Below are positions 44,216 to 52,999 of a stretch of 64,000 nucleotides of DNA, in pieces. The translations under genes were made by a program, and so were the position numbers. Origin of the DNA: RFTU01 sp046094505 (GTDB taxonomy: Bacteria; Pseudomonadota; Gammaproteobacteria; Burkholderiales; Burkholderiaceae_C); the NCBI GenBank assembly GCA_046094505.1, contig JBJTHN010000026.1, forward strand, positions 1 to 64,000, in the 5' to 3' direction. The notes under the pieces were generated by a model. That model had not been told where the DNA came from and did no database searches. It saw nothing but the letters and a program-made list of their open reading frames with translations. Every line of letters begins with the position of its first letter. Position 1 is the stretch's first letter.

Positions 44216-44702
44216 GCCGCACCCGCAACACCTCGTCCAGGATCAGGCAGGCCGCGCCCAGCGTGATGGCACTGTCGGCGAGGTTGAAGGCCGGGAAGTG
44301 CCAGCCGCCGGCGTGGAAATCCAGCATGTCCACCACATAGCCGTGCACCGCGCGGTCGATCACATTGCCCAAGGCACCGCCCATGATCATGGTGATGGCG
44401 AAACAGAAGAGTGTTTGCCCGGGATGGCGGTGCAGCATCCAAATGATGAAGGCCGATGCCGCCATGCCGATGGTGATGAAGAACCACCGCTGCCAGCCGG
44501 ATGCGCCAGCCAGGAAGGAAAAGGCCGCGCCGCTGTTGTGCACGCGAACCAGGTTGAAGAAGCTGGTGATGGGCATGGAGTCGCCCCAGGCGAAGCTGCC
44601 CAGGATCAGCACCTTGGTGAACTGATCCAGCACCACGACCAGCAGCGCCAGGGCCAACCAGCCCGGCAAGCCCGACACGAGTCCGCGCTTGAGCGTGGCC
44701 AT
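44205..44702 (-). CDS. lspA: Signal peptidase II (lipoprotein signal peptidase)
   Basis: The 165-residue membrane protein has four helices and the two aspartate motifs of LspA: GNVIDRAVHGYVVDMLDF and FNLADSAITLGAACLI. The catalytic Asp pair lies in NVID and NLAD. VVVLDQFTKVLIL is the N-terminal signature and NLVRVHNSGAAFSFL the second. It cleaves the signal peptide of prolipoproteins after lipidation. It starts 7 bp after the ileS stop, the common ileS-lspA order. An upstream in-frame extension to 44870 is not conserved. Confidence 0.97.
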   Translation of the reverse strand: MATLKRGLVSGLPGWLALALLVVVLDQFTKVLILGSFAWGDSMPITSFFNLVRVHNSGAAFSFLAGASGWQRWFFITIGMAASAFIIWMLHRHPGQTLFCFAITMIMGGALGNVIDRAVHGYVVDMLDFHAGGWHFPAFNLADSAITLGAACLILDEVLRVRRGR

Positions 44703-44709
44703 GCCGACC

Positions 44710-47580
44710 TCAGGCCACGCTGCGGTGCTCGCCCGCACCGTGCAGGTTGGACACACAGCGGCCGCACAAGTCGGGGTGGGCTGTATCGGCCCCCACATCG
44801 GCGCGCCAGTGCCAGCAGCGGCCGCACTTCGCTTGGGTGCTGGGCACCACCTGTACCGCCAGTTCGGCACCGGCGATGGCCTGGGCCGCCGACGTGATCA
44901 TCACGAACTTGAGGTCCTCGCCCAGGCTGTGCAGCAAGGCCAGGTCATCGGCGGGAGCCTGAATCACCACCTCGGCCTGCAAGGAAGAACCCACCTGCCC
45001 CTGTGTGCGCACATCCTCGATGGCCTTGTTGACCGCCGCCCGGATCTCGATCACGCGCGCCCACTTGGCCAGCAGTGCCGGTTCTGCCGGTGGCAGTGTC
45101 CAGTATGTTTGCGTGAAGATCGAGTCCTTGCACTGCGCGCCGCCATGCACGGCCCACGCTTCTTCGGCGGTGAAGCTCAGGAAGGGGGCCATCCACCGCA
45201 GCATCGCGTGGGTGATGTGCCACAGCGCAGTCTGTGCACTGCGCCGGGCCAGGCTCTTGGGCGCGGTGGTGTACAGGCGGTCCTTGAGCACATCCAGGTA
45301 GAAGGCTCCCAGATCTTCTGAGCAGTACACCTGCAGCTTGGCCACCACCGGATGGAACTCATACACCTCAAAGTGCGCCAGGATTTCCGCCTGCAGCTGC
45401 GAGGCCCGCGCCAAGGCATAGCGGTCGACCTCCAACCATTGCTCGGCGGGCACGGCATCACAAGCGGCATCGAAGTCGCTGGTGTTGGCCAACAGGAAAC
45501 GCAAGGTGTTGCGAATCCGGCGGTAGGCATCCACCACCCGCGCCAGGATCTTGTCGTCAATGCCCAAGTCGCCGCTGTAGTCGGTGGCCGCACACCACAG
45601 GCGCAGGATCTCCGCGCCGTACTTCTGATAGACCTGTTGCGGCTCCACGCCGTTGCCCAGGCTCTTGCTCATCTTGCGGCCCTGGCCGTCCACCACAAAA
45701 CCGTGGGTCAGCAGGCCGCGGTATGGCGCACGGTCGAACAAGGCGCAGCCCAGCAGCAAGGAGGAGTGGAACCAGCCCCGGTGCTGATCGTGCCCTTCGA
45801 GGTACAGATCCGCCTCCGGCCCTTCGGCGTGGAAACCCCCGGGGTGCTGCGCCCGCAGCACGTGCCAGAAACTCGATCCCGAGTCGAACCACACCTCCAG
45901 GATGTCGGTGCTCTTGCTGTAGTGCTGCGCATCGTGGTCACCCAAGATCTCAGCCGTGCTCACCCGGCTCCAGGCTTCGATGCCACCTTGCTGCACGATG
46001 TCGGCAGCCTGGTCCAGGATCTCCATCGTGCGGGGGTGCAGCTCGCCGCTGTCCTTGTGCAGGAAGAAGGGCAGGGGAACGCCCCAGCTGCGCTGGCGGC
46101 TGATGCACCAGTCGGGTCGGTTGGCAATCATGTCGCGCAGCCGCCCGCGGCCGTTCTCGGGATAGAAGCGCGTGTCGTCGATGGCCTCCAGCGCCAACTG
46201 GCGCAGGGTCTTGCCGGCCTTGTCCTTCGTGAACACGCCTTCGCCCTCATCCATGCGGATGAACCACTGGGCCGCGGCGCGGTAGATCACCGGTGTCTTG
46301 TGGCGCCAGCAGTGCGGGTAGCTGTGCTGGATGTCGGTGGTGTTGAGAATGCGGCCGGCGGCACGCAGCGTCTCGATGATGGTGGGAATGGCCTTCCAGA
46401 TGTGCTGCCCACCGAAGAGTGGGAAATCGGGCGCATACACACCGCTGCCTTGCACCGGGTTGAGGATGTCGTTCAGGGCCATCCCATGCGCACGGCAGGA
46501 ATTGAAGTCATCCAGGCCGTACGCGGGAGAGGAGTGCACGATGCCGGTGCCATCATCGGCCGTGGCGTAGTCAGCCAGATAGACCGGGCTGTATCGATCG
46601 TAGCCTGCATCGGTTTCGGCCAAGGGGTGCTTGAAGCGGATGCCGCCCAGCTTTTCGCCCAGGGTGGTGGCCAGCACCGTGCCCTGCAAGGCCCAGCGTT
46701 CCAGGCACTTCTCCACCAGGGAGGTGGCCATGATCAGCAGGCCGCGCTCGGTCTGCACCAGTGCGTACTCCAATGCCGGGTTCAGGTTCAGCGCTTGGTT
46801 GGCGGGAATGGTCCACGCGGTGGTGGTCCAGATCACTGCGAAAGCAGGCTGAGAAAGCGTGGACAAACCGAAGGCCGCAGCCAGACGGTCGGGTTCTGCA
46901 CAGGGGAAGGCCACGTCCAGCGTGGTGCTCTTCTTGTCGGCGTACTCGATCTCAAACTCGGCCAGAGACGAGCCGCAGTCAAAGCACCAGTACACCGGTT
47001 TCAGACCACGGTACACGAAGCCACGCTCCATCACGCGCTTGAAGGCCCTGATCTGTGAAGCCTCGTTGGCGGGGTCCATGGTGGCATAACGGTGACCCCA
47101 ATCGCCCAACACCCCCAAGCGCTTGAAGTCCACCATCTGCTGCGCAATCTGCTCGGTGGCATAGGCGCGGCTCTTGGCCTGCATGTCGTCACGGCTGAGG
47201 CTGCGGCCGTGTTTCTTCTCGATGGCGTTTTCGATCGGCAAACCGTGGCAGTCCCACCCCGGCACATAGTGGGCATCCAAGCCCGCCAACTGTCGTGCCT
47301 TGACGATCATGTCCTTGAGAATCTTGTTGGCCGCATGACCCATGTGGATCTGGCCGTTGGCATAAGGCGGGCCATCGTGCAGCACGAACAAAGGCTGACC
47401 GCAGCGTGCGTCGCGCAACCGGCTGTAACATCCCTCCTGTTCCCACTGGGCAATCCAGGCGGGTTCGCGCTTGGGCAAATCGCCCCGCATCGGAAAGGGC
47501 GTGTCGGGCAGGTTCAGGCTGTGGCGGTGGTCGCCTCCATCCGGGCTGGCTGCGGCGGCGCTTCGGTTCTGGTCGTTCAT
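44710..47580 (-). CDS. ileS: Isoleucyl-tRNA synthetase
   Basis: The 956-residue protein has the class I motifs PPYANGQIHMGHAANKILKD (HIGH form HMGH), WTTTAWTIPANQALNLNP (editing domain), and GRKMSKSLGNGV (KMSKS). The C-terminal zinc finger CGRCWHWR...CGRCVSN marks the bacterial, mupirocin-sensitive type of IleRS. It charges tRNA-Ile. The ATG at 47580 is taken as start, since the in-frame extension to 47643 is rich in Pro and Thr and not conserved. It is co-directional with lspA and separated from ribF by 532 bp. Confidence 0.97.
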   Translation of the reverse strand: MNDQNRSAAAASPDGGDHRHSLNLPDTPFPMRGDLPKREPAWIAQWEQEGCYSRLRDARCGQPLFVLHDGPPYANGQIHMGHAANKILKDMIVKARQLAGLDAHYVPGWDCHGLPIENAIEKKHGRSLSRDDMQAKSRAYATEQIAQQMVDFKRLGVLGDWGHRYATMDPANEASQIRAFKRVMERGFVYRGLKPVYWCFDCGSSLAEFEIEYADKKSTTLDVAFPCAEPDRLAAAFGLSTLSQPAFAVIWTTTAWTIPANQALNLNPALEYALVQTERGLLIMATSLVEKCLERWALQGTVLATTLGEKLGGIRFKHPLAETDAGYDRYSPVYLADYATADDGTGIVHSSPAYGLDDFNSCRAHGMALNDILNPVQGSGVYAPDFPLFGGQHIWKAIPTIIETLRAAGRILNTTDIQHSYPHCWRHKTPVIYRAAAQWFIRMDEGEGVFTKDKAGKTLRQLALEAIDDTRFYPENGRGRLRDMIANRPDWCISRQRSWGVPLPFFLHKDSGELHPRTMEILDQAADIVQQGGIEAWSRVSTAEILGDHDAQHYSKSTDILEVWFDSGSSFWHVLRAQHPGGFHAEGPEADLYLEGHDQHRGWFHSSLLLGCALFDRAPYRGLLTHGFVVDGQGRKMSKSLGNGVEPQQVYQKYGAEILRLWCAATDYSGDLGIDDKILARVVDAYRRIRNTLRFLLANTSDFDAACDAVPAEQWLEVDRYALARASQLQAEILAHFEVYEFHPVVAKLQVYCSEDLGAFYLDVLKDRLYTTAPKSLARRSAQTALWHITHAMLRWMAPFLSFTAEEAWAVHGGAQCKDSIFTQTYWTLPPAEPALLAKWARVIEIRAAVNKAIEDVRTQGQVGSSLQAEVVIQAPADDLALLHSLGEDLKFVMITSAAQAIAGAELAVQVVPSTQAKCGRCWHWRADVGADTAHPDLCGRCVSNLHGAGEHRSVA

Positions 47581-48112
47581 GGCTTCAATCGAGCAGGTGT
47601 CCGTTGGTGGTGTGCACCGGGGTGTGGGTTCTGGCCGGGCCACTGCAGGGCCCCGGTGGGCATTGCGGGCTGCGGCAGAGGTTGCTCAAGCAGGCCGCCG
47701 GCAAACGCGGCAGCATGGGGCCTTGGGCACTTCAGGGGCCCGCATGGACGGGCCCAAGGCCTCAAGAGCGAATTCGGTCGCGGGTGGTCTGGCGCCGTGT
47801 GCAGGCACCGTGCGGCTCCAAACCGTGCGACCGGTTCAGACGGGTCGGCAGGAGCAAAACCAAGCCATGAGGCCCATAAGCACGCATCCTTCCAGTGTAC
47901 CGCCGGCCGCTTCAGGGGCTTGAGCAACGGCGGCCCACTGGCCAGCCGTGCAGGCGAGCCCGCAGAAGGCGGTTTGGCGGCCGATGTTCTGGCCCAAGAC
48001 CGGCTCAGCCTGCGGGCGCACGGGCAACAGCGCGGAGGGGGTGGTGCTGCACGAGTGGCGCCCGGCTTTCCTGGACGGCCGGGGCTAGCGGGCGCACGCT
48101 TGGAGCCTGTCC
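47581..48112. other. 532-bp stretch without a recognised gene between ribF and ileS
   Basis: The usual ribF-ileS junction is short; here it is 532 bp. Minus-strand frames of 63 and 116 codons exist but their translations have no recognisable features and their composition looks non-coding. A plus-strand frame of 35 codons ending at 48089 (MFWPKTGSACGRTGNSAEG...) also matches nothing I know. No terminator, T-box or repeat was seen. It may hold the ileS promoter. Confidence 0.5.
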
Positions 48113-49126
48113 CTAGGCTTGGGCCGGCGCTTTTAGCGTGTAGCGCGGCGGCTGAACCGCCAGCCAGGCTCGTGCATCCGCCACATCCTGCGCAATGCCG
48201 GCTTCCAAGGCTTGCAAGGACCCGTAGTGCCGCTCGTCATGGAGCTTGTGCAACAGGTCCACGGCCACCAAGCGGCCATAGCCCGCCTGCACAGGCAAGG
48301 GCCACTCCAGACAGTGCACCTCCAGCAGCACCCGCCCGGCGTCTTCAACGGTGGGGCGCACGCCCAGGCTGGCCACGCCGGGCAGGGGTTGGGGGGTCAG
48401 GCCCATCACCTGCACCACGAAGATGCCCATGGCCGCGGGTTTGGCATGGGGCACACGCACGTTCAGGGTGCGAAAGCCATCGTCACGTCCGGGAGCGCTG
48501 GCCCCCAACTGCCGCCCGAGCTGGCGGCCGTACACCACGTGGCCGCTGATGCGGTAGGGGCGCCCCAGCAGCGCCGCGGCACGGTCCATGTCGCCGTCGG
48601 CCAAAGCCTGGCGCACGGCGGAACTGGACACGCGCAGCCCGTGCACCTCGTAGCTCATCATCCGGGCCACATCCAAGCCGCGCGCGCTGCCGTGGGCGTC
48701 GAGCAGGGCGTAGTCGCCCGCCCGCTTGGCGCCGAACCGGAAGTCGTCGCCCACCAGCAGGTAGCGGGTCTGCAGGTCCTGCAGCAGCATGCGGTCAATG
48801 AAGTCGGTGGCGCTCAGGGCGGCCAGCTGTTCATCAAAGCGTGCCACCACCACCTCGTCGATGCCACACCGGTGCAAGGCTACGAGCTTGTCCCGAAGTG
48901 AGCCCACGCGCGAGGGCGCCAAAGCCGGCTGTCCGAGCCGTGCGGCAAAGTAGTCACGCGGGTTGGGCTCGAAGGTCATCACGCAGGCGGGCAGTCCGCG
49001 TTGGCGGGCTTCCCCGCACAGCAGCGCCAACATGGCCTGGTGGCCTCGGTGCACCCCATCGAAGTTGCCGATCGTCAGTGCGCAAGGCCCACGGGACTGG
49101 GGACGACGGGCTCGAAACACCTTCAT
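48113..49126 (-). CDS. ribF: Bifunctional riboflavin kinase/FMN adenylyltransferase
   Basis: The 337-residue protein has the N-terminal FAD synthetase domain with GNFDGVHRGHQAML (HxGH-type nucleotide site, residues 22-35) and TFEPNPRDYF, LLVGDDFRFGAKRAGD and SSSAVRQALADGD. The C-terminal riboflavin kinase domain carries GRPYRISGHVVYGRQLGRQLG and VEDAGRVLLEVHCLEW. The kinase loop that is usually GFPTANI reads FRTLNVRV here, as in other Comamonadaceae-type RibF. It makes FMN and FAD. The gene is divergent from the flavodoxin-fold reductase at 49210. Confidence 0.96.
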   Translation of the reverse strand: MKVFRARRPQSRGPCALTIGNFDGVHRGHQAMLALLCGEARQRGLPACVMTFEPNPRDYFAARLGQPALAPSRVGSLRDKLVALHRCGIDEVVVARFDEQLAALSATDFIDRMLLQDLQTRYLLVGDDFRFGAKRAGDYALLDAHGSARGLDVARMMSYEVHGLRVSSSAVRQALADGDMDRAAALLGRPYRISGHVVYGRQLGRQLGASAPGRDDGFRTLNVRVPHAKPAAMGIFVVQVMGLTPQPLPGVASLGVRPTVEDAGRVLLEVHCLEWPLPVQAGYGRLVAVDLLHKLHDERHYGSLQALEAGIAQDVADARAWLAVQPPRYTLKAPAQA

Positions 49127-49209
49127 GCCTTCATTATCCTGTCATGCACCCCGGGCGGTCTGGGAATTGGCCGGGCGGATAGACTGAACGTTTTCGGTCG
49201 CGGGTGCGC

Positions 49210-49767
49210 ATGTCCTCTTCTCCTTTGATCCTTGGCCTGGGGGGCACCCCCCGAAACGGGTCGACCACCGAACGTTGCCTGCGCTTGGCGCTGGACCATG
49301 CTCAAACCTTGGGCTGCCGCACCCGCTTGCTGAGTGGTCCGGATCTCCCCCGAGACATCTACGAGTTTGATTCGGGCCAGCGCAGCCCGCAGGCGCAGAA
49401 CCTGATCCAGGCCATGCGCGAGGCTGACGGTCTTATCCTGGCCTCGCCCTCGTATCACGGCTCCATGTCAGGCCTGCTCAAGAACGCCTTGGACTTTGCC
49501 GAGGACCTGCGCCAAGACCAACGGGTCTACCTTCAGGACCGCGCGGTGGGTTGCATCGTGTGCGCCGAAGGGGCGCAAGCCCTGGGATCGACCCTCATGG
49601 CCTTGCGATCGGTCGTGCATGCCCTCAGGGGCTGGCCCACACCCTACGGCGCTGCGGTTCACACGGTGGTGCGGCCATTTGACGACCACGGCCGCTTGCT
49701 CGACGAGAGCGTGCGCACAGCCTGCCACACCGTGGCCGAAGAGGTGGTGTCCTTCGTGCGCCGTTAG
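49210..49767 (+). CDS. NADPH-dependent FMN reductase family flavoprotein
   Basis: The 185-residue protein has a flavodoxin-like fold: LGLGGTPRNGSTTERCLRLALDHA with the FMN-phosphate loop GTPRNGSTT (residues 11-19), LILASPSYHGSMSGLLKNALDFAEDLR as the second FMN loop, and VGCIVCAEGAQALGSTL as the third. Relatives reduce FMN, quinones or chromate with NAD(P)H. The ATG at 49210 is preferred to the in-frame GTG at 49204. Its stop overlaps that of the convergent pseudouridine synthase by 4 bp. Confidence 0.88.
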   Translation: MSSSPLILGLGGTPRNGSTTERCLRLALDHAQTLGCRTRLLSGPDLPRDIYEFDSGQRSPQAQNLIQAMREADGLILASPSYHGSMSGLLKNALDFAEDLRQDQRVYLQDRAVGCIVCAEGAQALGSTLMALRSVVHALRGWPTPYGAAVHTVVRPFDDHGRLLDESVRTACHTVAEEVVSFVRR

Positions 49768-50546
49768 TCCAGGGCAAGCGAGGCCCGCAGGGCGCTTTCC
49801 TCTTCAGACTGGAGCCACCGCCACTGCCCGGCTGCCAAGCCCGGGTCCAGGTTCAAGGTTCCCATGCGCACGCGCTGCAAGCCGTCCACGCGGTTGCCCA
49901 CTGCCGCCACCATGCGCTTGACCTGGTGGTAGCGGCCCTCGCCGATGGTCAACAGCACCCCATGCGCTTGCGCTGGGCTCAGCGGCTGCACCGCCAGGGC
50001 CTGCACCGCTTGGGGGTCGTCGTCCAGCACCACGCCCGCCAACAGCTTTGCGCTGGCCTCATCCGTCCAAGGATGGCGGCATTGCACCCGATAGAGCTTG
50101 GGCGCATGCCACTTGGGCGAGGTCAGGCGGTGGTTGAGTTCGCCGTCGTCCGTCAACAGCAGCAGCCCCGTCGTGTCCTCGTCCAGCCGTCCGATGGGCT
50201 GCAAGCCGCGCAGCCGCAGCGGCGTGGGCAGCAGGCTCATCACGCTGGGGTGGTGTCGGGGTTTGAGCGAGCATTCATACCCAGCGGGCTTGTGCAGCAT
50301 CACCACGGCCCGCTCACGGTAGGGCCAGTGCCGTCCGTCCACCTCCAGCGCCCAGTCGTGTGGCGCAGCCGCGCCCATCAACTCGGACAAGGCTGCATCG
50401 GGGTCTTCAGCGGGTGCACCGGCCACACGCACGCGCCCCAGCCGCACCAGGGCGCGGCACTCGCGCCGGCTGCCAAAGCCCTGCGCATGCAGGGCGTCCT
50501 CCAGGCTCAGCGCGCCGCGCCCGCTTGCGCGTTGGCGGCGTTTCAG
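49764..50546 (-). CDS. RsuA-family RNA pseudouridine synthase
   Basis: The protein of about 260 residues has an N-terminal S4-like domain (SLEDALHAQGFGSRRECRALVRLGRVRVAG) and the pseudouridine synthase core with the catalytic GRLDEDTTGLLLLTDDGELNHRLTSPKWHAPKLYRV and EGRYHQVKRMVAAVGNRV. It converts a uridine in 16S rRNA to pseudouridine. No ATG, GTG or TTG lies in frame between the upstream gene and the S4 domain. The best candidate is CTG at 50546, which overlaps the ACAD stop by 4 bp as CTGA, like the GTGA junctions elsewhere here. A start inside the domain or a base error is the alternative. Confidence 0.88.
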   Translation of the reverse strand: MKRRQRASGRGALSLEDALHAQGFGSRRECRALVRLGRVRVAGAPAEDPDAALSELMGAAAPHDWALEVDGRHWPYRERAVVMLHKPAGYECSLKPRHHPSVMSLLPTPLRLRGLQPIGRLDEDTTGLLLLTDDGELNHRLTSPKWHAPKLYRVQCRHPWTDEASAKLLAGVVLDDDPQAVQALAVQPLSPAQAHGVLLTIGEGRYHQVKRMVAAVGNRVDGLQRVRMGTLNLDPGLAAGQWRWLQSEEESALRASLALD

Positions 50547-51658
50547 GCGAACACTCCCGCGGTGTCCTGCATGTGTTGGCTCACCAGGCCCAGGTGATGG
50601 GCTGTGTCGCCCCAGGCCATTTCGATCATCGTCAGCCGCTTGAAGTCGTGGCTGGCGCTGTACTCGTCGGTCACGCCGATGCCGCCATGCAGCTGGATGC
50701 ACTGTTGGCCCACGAACCGCACGCTGTGATTGAGCTGCACCTTGGCCTGGCTCAGGGCACGACGGCGTTGCGCTGCGGGCTCTGCGAGTTTGAGCGTGGC
50801 GTAGTAACTCATCGAGCGGCCCAACTCCAGCTGCATCTTCACATCGGCCATCCGGTGGCGCAGGGCTTGAAACGTCGCCAGGGCCGCGCCGAACTGCTTG
50901 CGCGTGTTCAGGTAGTCCACGGTGGTGTGCACCAAGCGGTCCATCACGCCCACCGCCTCGGCCGCCAGGGCCGCGATGCCGATGTCCTGCGCCCACTCCA
51001 GGCTGTCCAGGCCATCTCGCGTGATCAGGGCCGCAGGCGCCCCTTGCAGTCGAAGTTCGGCTGCCCGCGCGCCGTCCTGCGTGGGGTAGGCCTGAAGGGC
51101 CACGCCATCGGCCTGACGCTCCACCAGAAACAGGGCGATCTTGCCTTCCAAGACCGCGGGAACGATGAAGGCATCGGCCTCGTCACCGGCGGGCACCACA
51201 CTCTTGTGGCCGCTCACCCGCCACTGGGTGCCGTCGCGCTGCGCCGTGGCATCACAGCGGGACAGCCCATAGCGCGCCGCGCGCTCTTGATGCGCCAAGA
51301 CCACCAAGGCCGATCCATCGGCGATGGACGGCCACCACTTCGGCCCCAAGTCCTGTGCGCTGCAGCCCAACAGCGCCGGGGCCACCAGCGCGCCGGCGGC
51401 ATAGGGGGCCGACACCAGGCCACGGCCCAGCTCCTCCATGACCACCATGGCTTCCACCGCACCCAAGCCCAGGCCACCATGCGCTTGCGGCACGGTCACG
51501 GCGGTCAGCCCCAGATCGGCCAGTTCGGCATACACCGCGCGGCAGGCGCCACCTGCTTTGGCCAGTGCATGACGCCGCTCGAAGCCATGAGCCTTGGCCA
51601 CCCAGCGCGCCACGGCTTCACGCAAGGACAGTTGCTCGTCACTGAAATCAAAGTCCAT
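50543..51658 (-). CDS. Acyl-CoA dehydrogenase, second subunit type
   Basis: The 371-residue protein is an acyl-CoA dehydrogenase fold: MDFDFSDEQLSLREAVARW, LGLTAVTVPQAHGGLGLGAVEAMVVMEELGRGL, RKQFGAALATFQALRHRMADVKMQLEL and CIQLHGGIGVTDEYSASHDFKRLTMI. It is shorter and more degenerate in the FAD middle than its partner at 51672. Such unequal pairs occur as heteromeric dehydrogenases acting on bulky acyl-CoAs (steroid side-chain and cyclic acids). The gene starts 13 bp after its partner stops. Subunit status is inferred from the pairing. Confidence 0.85.
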   Translation of the reverse strand: MDFDFSDEQLSLREAVARWVAKAHGFERRHALAKAGGACRAVYAELADLGLTAVTVPQAHGGLGLGAVEAMVVMEELGRGLVSAPYAAGALVAPALLGCSAQDLGPKWWPSIADGSALVVLAHQERAARYGLSRCDATAQRDGTQWRVSGHKSVVPAGDEADAFIVPAVLEGKIALFLVERQADGVALQAYPTQDGARAAELRLQGAPAALITRDGLDSLEWAQDIGIAALAAEAVGVMDRLVHTTVDYLNTRKQFGAALATFQALRHRMADVKMQLELGRSMSYYATLKLAEPAAQRRRALSQAKVQLNHSVRFVGQQCIQLHGGIGVTDEYSASHDFKRLTMIEMAWGDTAHHLGLVSQHMQDTAGVFA

Positions 51659-51671
51659 CTTGTCTGTCCCT

Positions 51672-52850
51672 TCAGCCCAGCACGGTTTGCGCCACGATGT
51701 TGCGCTGCACCTCGTTGCTGCCGCCGTAGATGGTGGTCTTGCGCATGTTGAAGTAGGTGCTCGCCAGTGGGGCGCAATGGGCCGCGCCCACATGCTCGCC
51801 CTGCCAACCGGCCTCCATGGCGTCGCTGATGAAGGGCGCAGCGTAGGGGCCTGCGGCCTGCATCATCAGCTCGCTGTAGCGCTGCTGAATCTCGCTGCCA
51901 CGGATCTTGAGCAGGCCCGCCACGTCCAGCGACTGTTTGCCGCTTTTCTCGGCGCTGAGCACCCGCAACACCATCATCTCCAGCGCCACAATGTCCACCT
52001 CCAGCAGCGCAATCTGGTCTCTGAAGCGCAGGTCCTCGTACACGCCCTCAGCCTTGGCGATGCGCTTGAGGCGCTCCAATTCCCGCTTGGCGCGGTTCAC
52101 ATCGGCGATGTTGGTGCGCTCGTGGGCCAGCAGGTACTTGGCATAGGTCCACCCCTTGTTTTCCTCGCCCACCAGGTTGTCGGCGGGTACCTTCACGTTG
52201 TCGAACCACACCTCGTTGACCTCGGCCTCGCCGTCGAGCAGCACGATGGGCCGCACCGTTACGCCGGGGCTCTTCATGTCAATGAGCAAGAAGGAAATGC
52301 CGGTTTGGGGCTTGCCCTCATGACCCGTGCGCACCAGGCAGAAGATCCAATCCCCGTGCTGGGCCAGCGTGGTCCAGGTCTTCTGGCCATTGACGATGTA
52401 GTGGTCGCCCACGCGCTCCGCGCGGGTCTTCAGCGAAGCCAGGTCCGACCCCGATCCGGGCTCGCTGTACCCCTGGCTCCACCACACTTCACCGCTGGCG
52501 ATGCCGGGCAGGAAGCGCTGCTGCTGCTCGGCCGAACCGAAGGCCATGATGACCGGCGCCACCATGACCGGCCCAAACGGGATCACCCTCGGTGCACCGG
52601 CCAAGGCCAGTTCTTCTTCGAACAGGTGCCGTTCCACCGCGTTCCAGCCCGGCCCACCGAAGGCCTTGGGCCAGTTCCAGCCCAGCCAGCCCCGCGCACC
52701 CAGGATCTGCGCCCAGCGCTGGTGGTCCTGGCGGCTCAGGCGCAGGGCGTTGTGCACCTTGTGGCTGATGTCCTGGGGCAGGTTCTGGGCTACCCACTCG
52801 CGGATCTCGGCGCGAAAGGCCAACTCTTGGTCAGTGAAATTCAGGTCCAT
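51672..52850 (-). CDS. Acyl-CoA dehydrogenase, large subunit type
   Basis: The 392-residue protein is a full acyl-CoA dehydrogenase: GWLGWNWPKAFGGPGWNAVERHLFEEELALAGAPRVIPFGPVMVAPVI, the FAD-binding YSEPGSGSDLASLKTRAERVGDHYIVNGQKTWTT, LVGEENKGWTYAKYLLAHERTNIA, and the C-terminal RKTTIYGGSNEVQRNIVA with the FAD-pyrophosphate motif. It would dehydrogenate an acyl-CoA to the 2-enoyl-CoA, passing electrons to ETF. With the gene at 50543 it resembles the two-component FadE pairs used for bulky substrates. It is divergent from the tungstate-type permease gene. Confidence 0.92.
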   Translation of the reverse strand: MDLNFTDQELAFRAEIREWVAQNLPQDISHKVHNALRLSRQDHQRWAQILGARGWLGWNWPKAFGGPGWNAVERHLFEEELALAGAPRVIPFGPVMVAPVIMAFGSAEQQQRFLPGIASGEVWWSQGYSEPGSGSDLASLKTRAERVGDHYIVNGQKTWTTLAQHGDWIFCLVRTGHEGKPQTGISFLLIDMKSPGVTVRPIVLLDGEAEVNEVWFDNVKVPADNLVGEENKGWTYAKYLLAHERTNIADVNRAKRELERLKRIAKAEGVYEDLRFRDQIALLEVDIVALEMMVLRVLSAEKSGKQSLDVAGLLKIRGSEIQQRYSELMMQAAGPYAAPFISDAMEAGWQGEHVGAAHCAPLASTYFNMRKTTIYGGSNEVQRNIVAQTVLG

Positions 52851-52999
52851 GTCGACAAACTCGGTACGAAATGACGGCAAGCCGCGGTTGTAGCACGGCC
52901 ATGCCCGTGGCGCGCGACCTATGAATGGGCGTGCATATCGTGCGCAAGTCCTTCGGCGCGCCACAATCGCGACCCGTCGTACTCCTTTGCCCCCACTCC

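Noticed and set aside
47892..48090. A short coding gene on either strand in the ribF-ileS gap
   Set aside because: Frames are short, use unusual codon positions and give no recognisable protein; none has a convincing ribosome-binding site.
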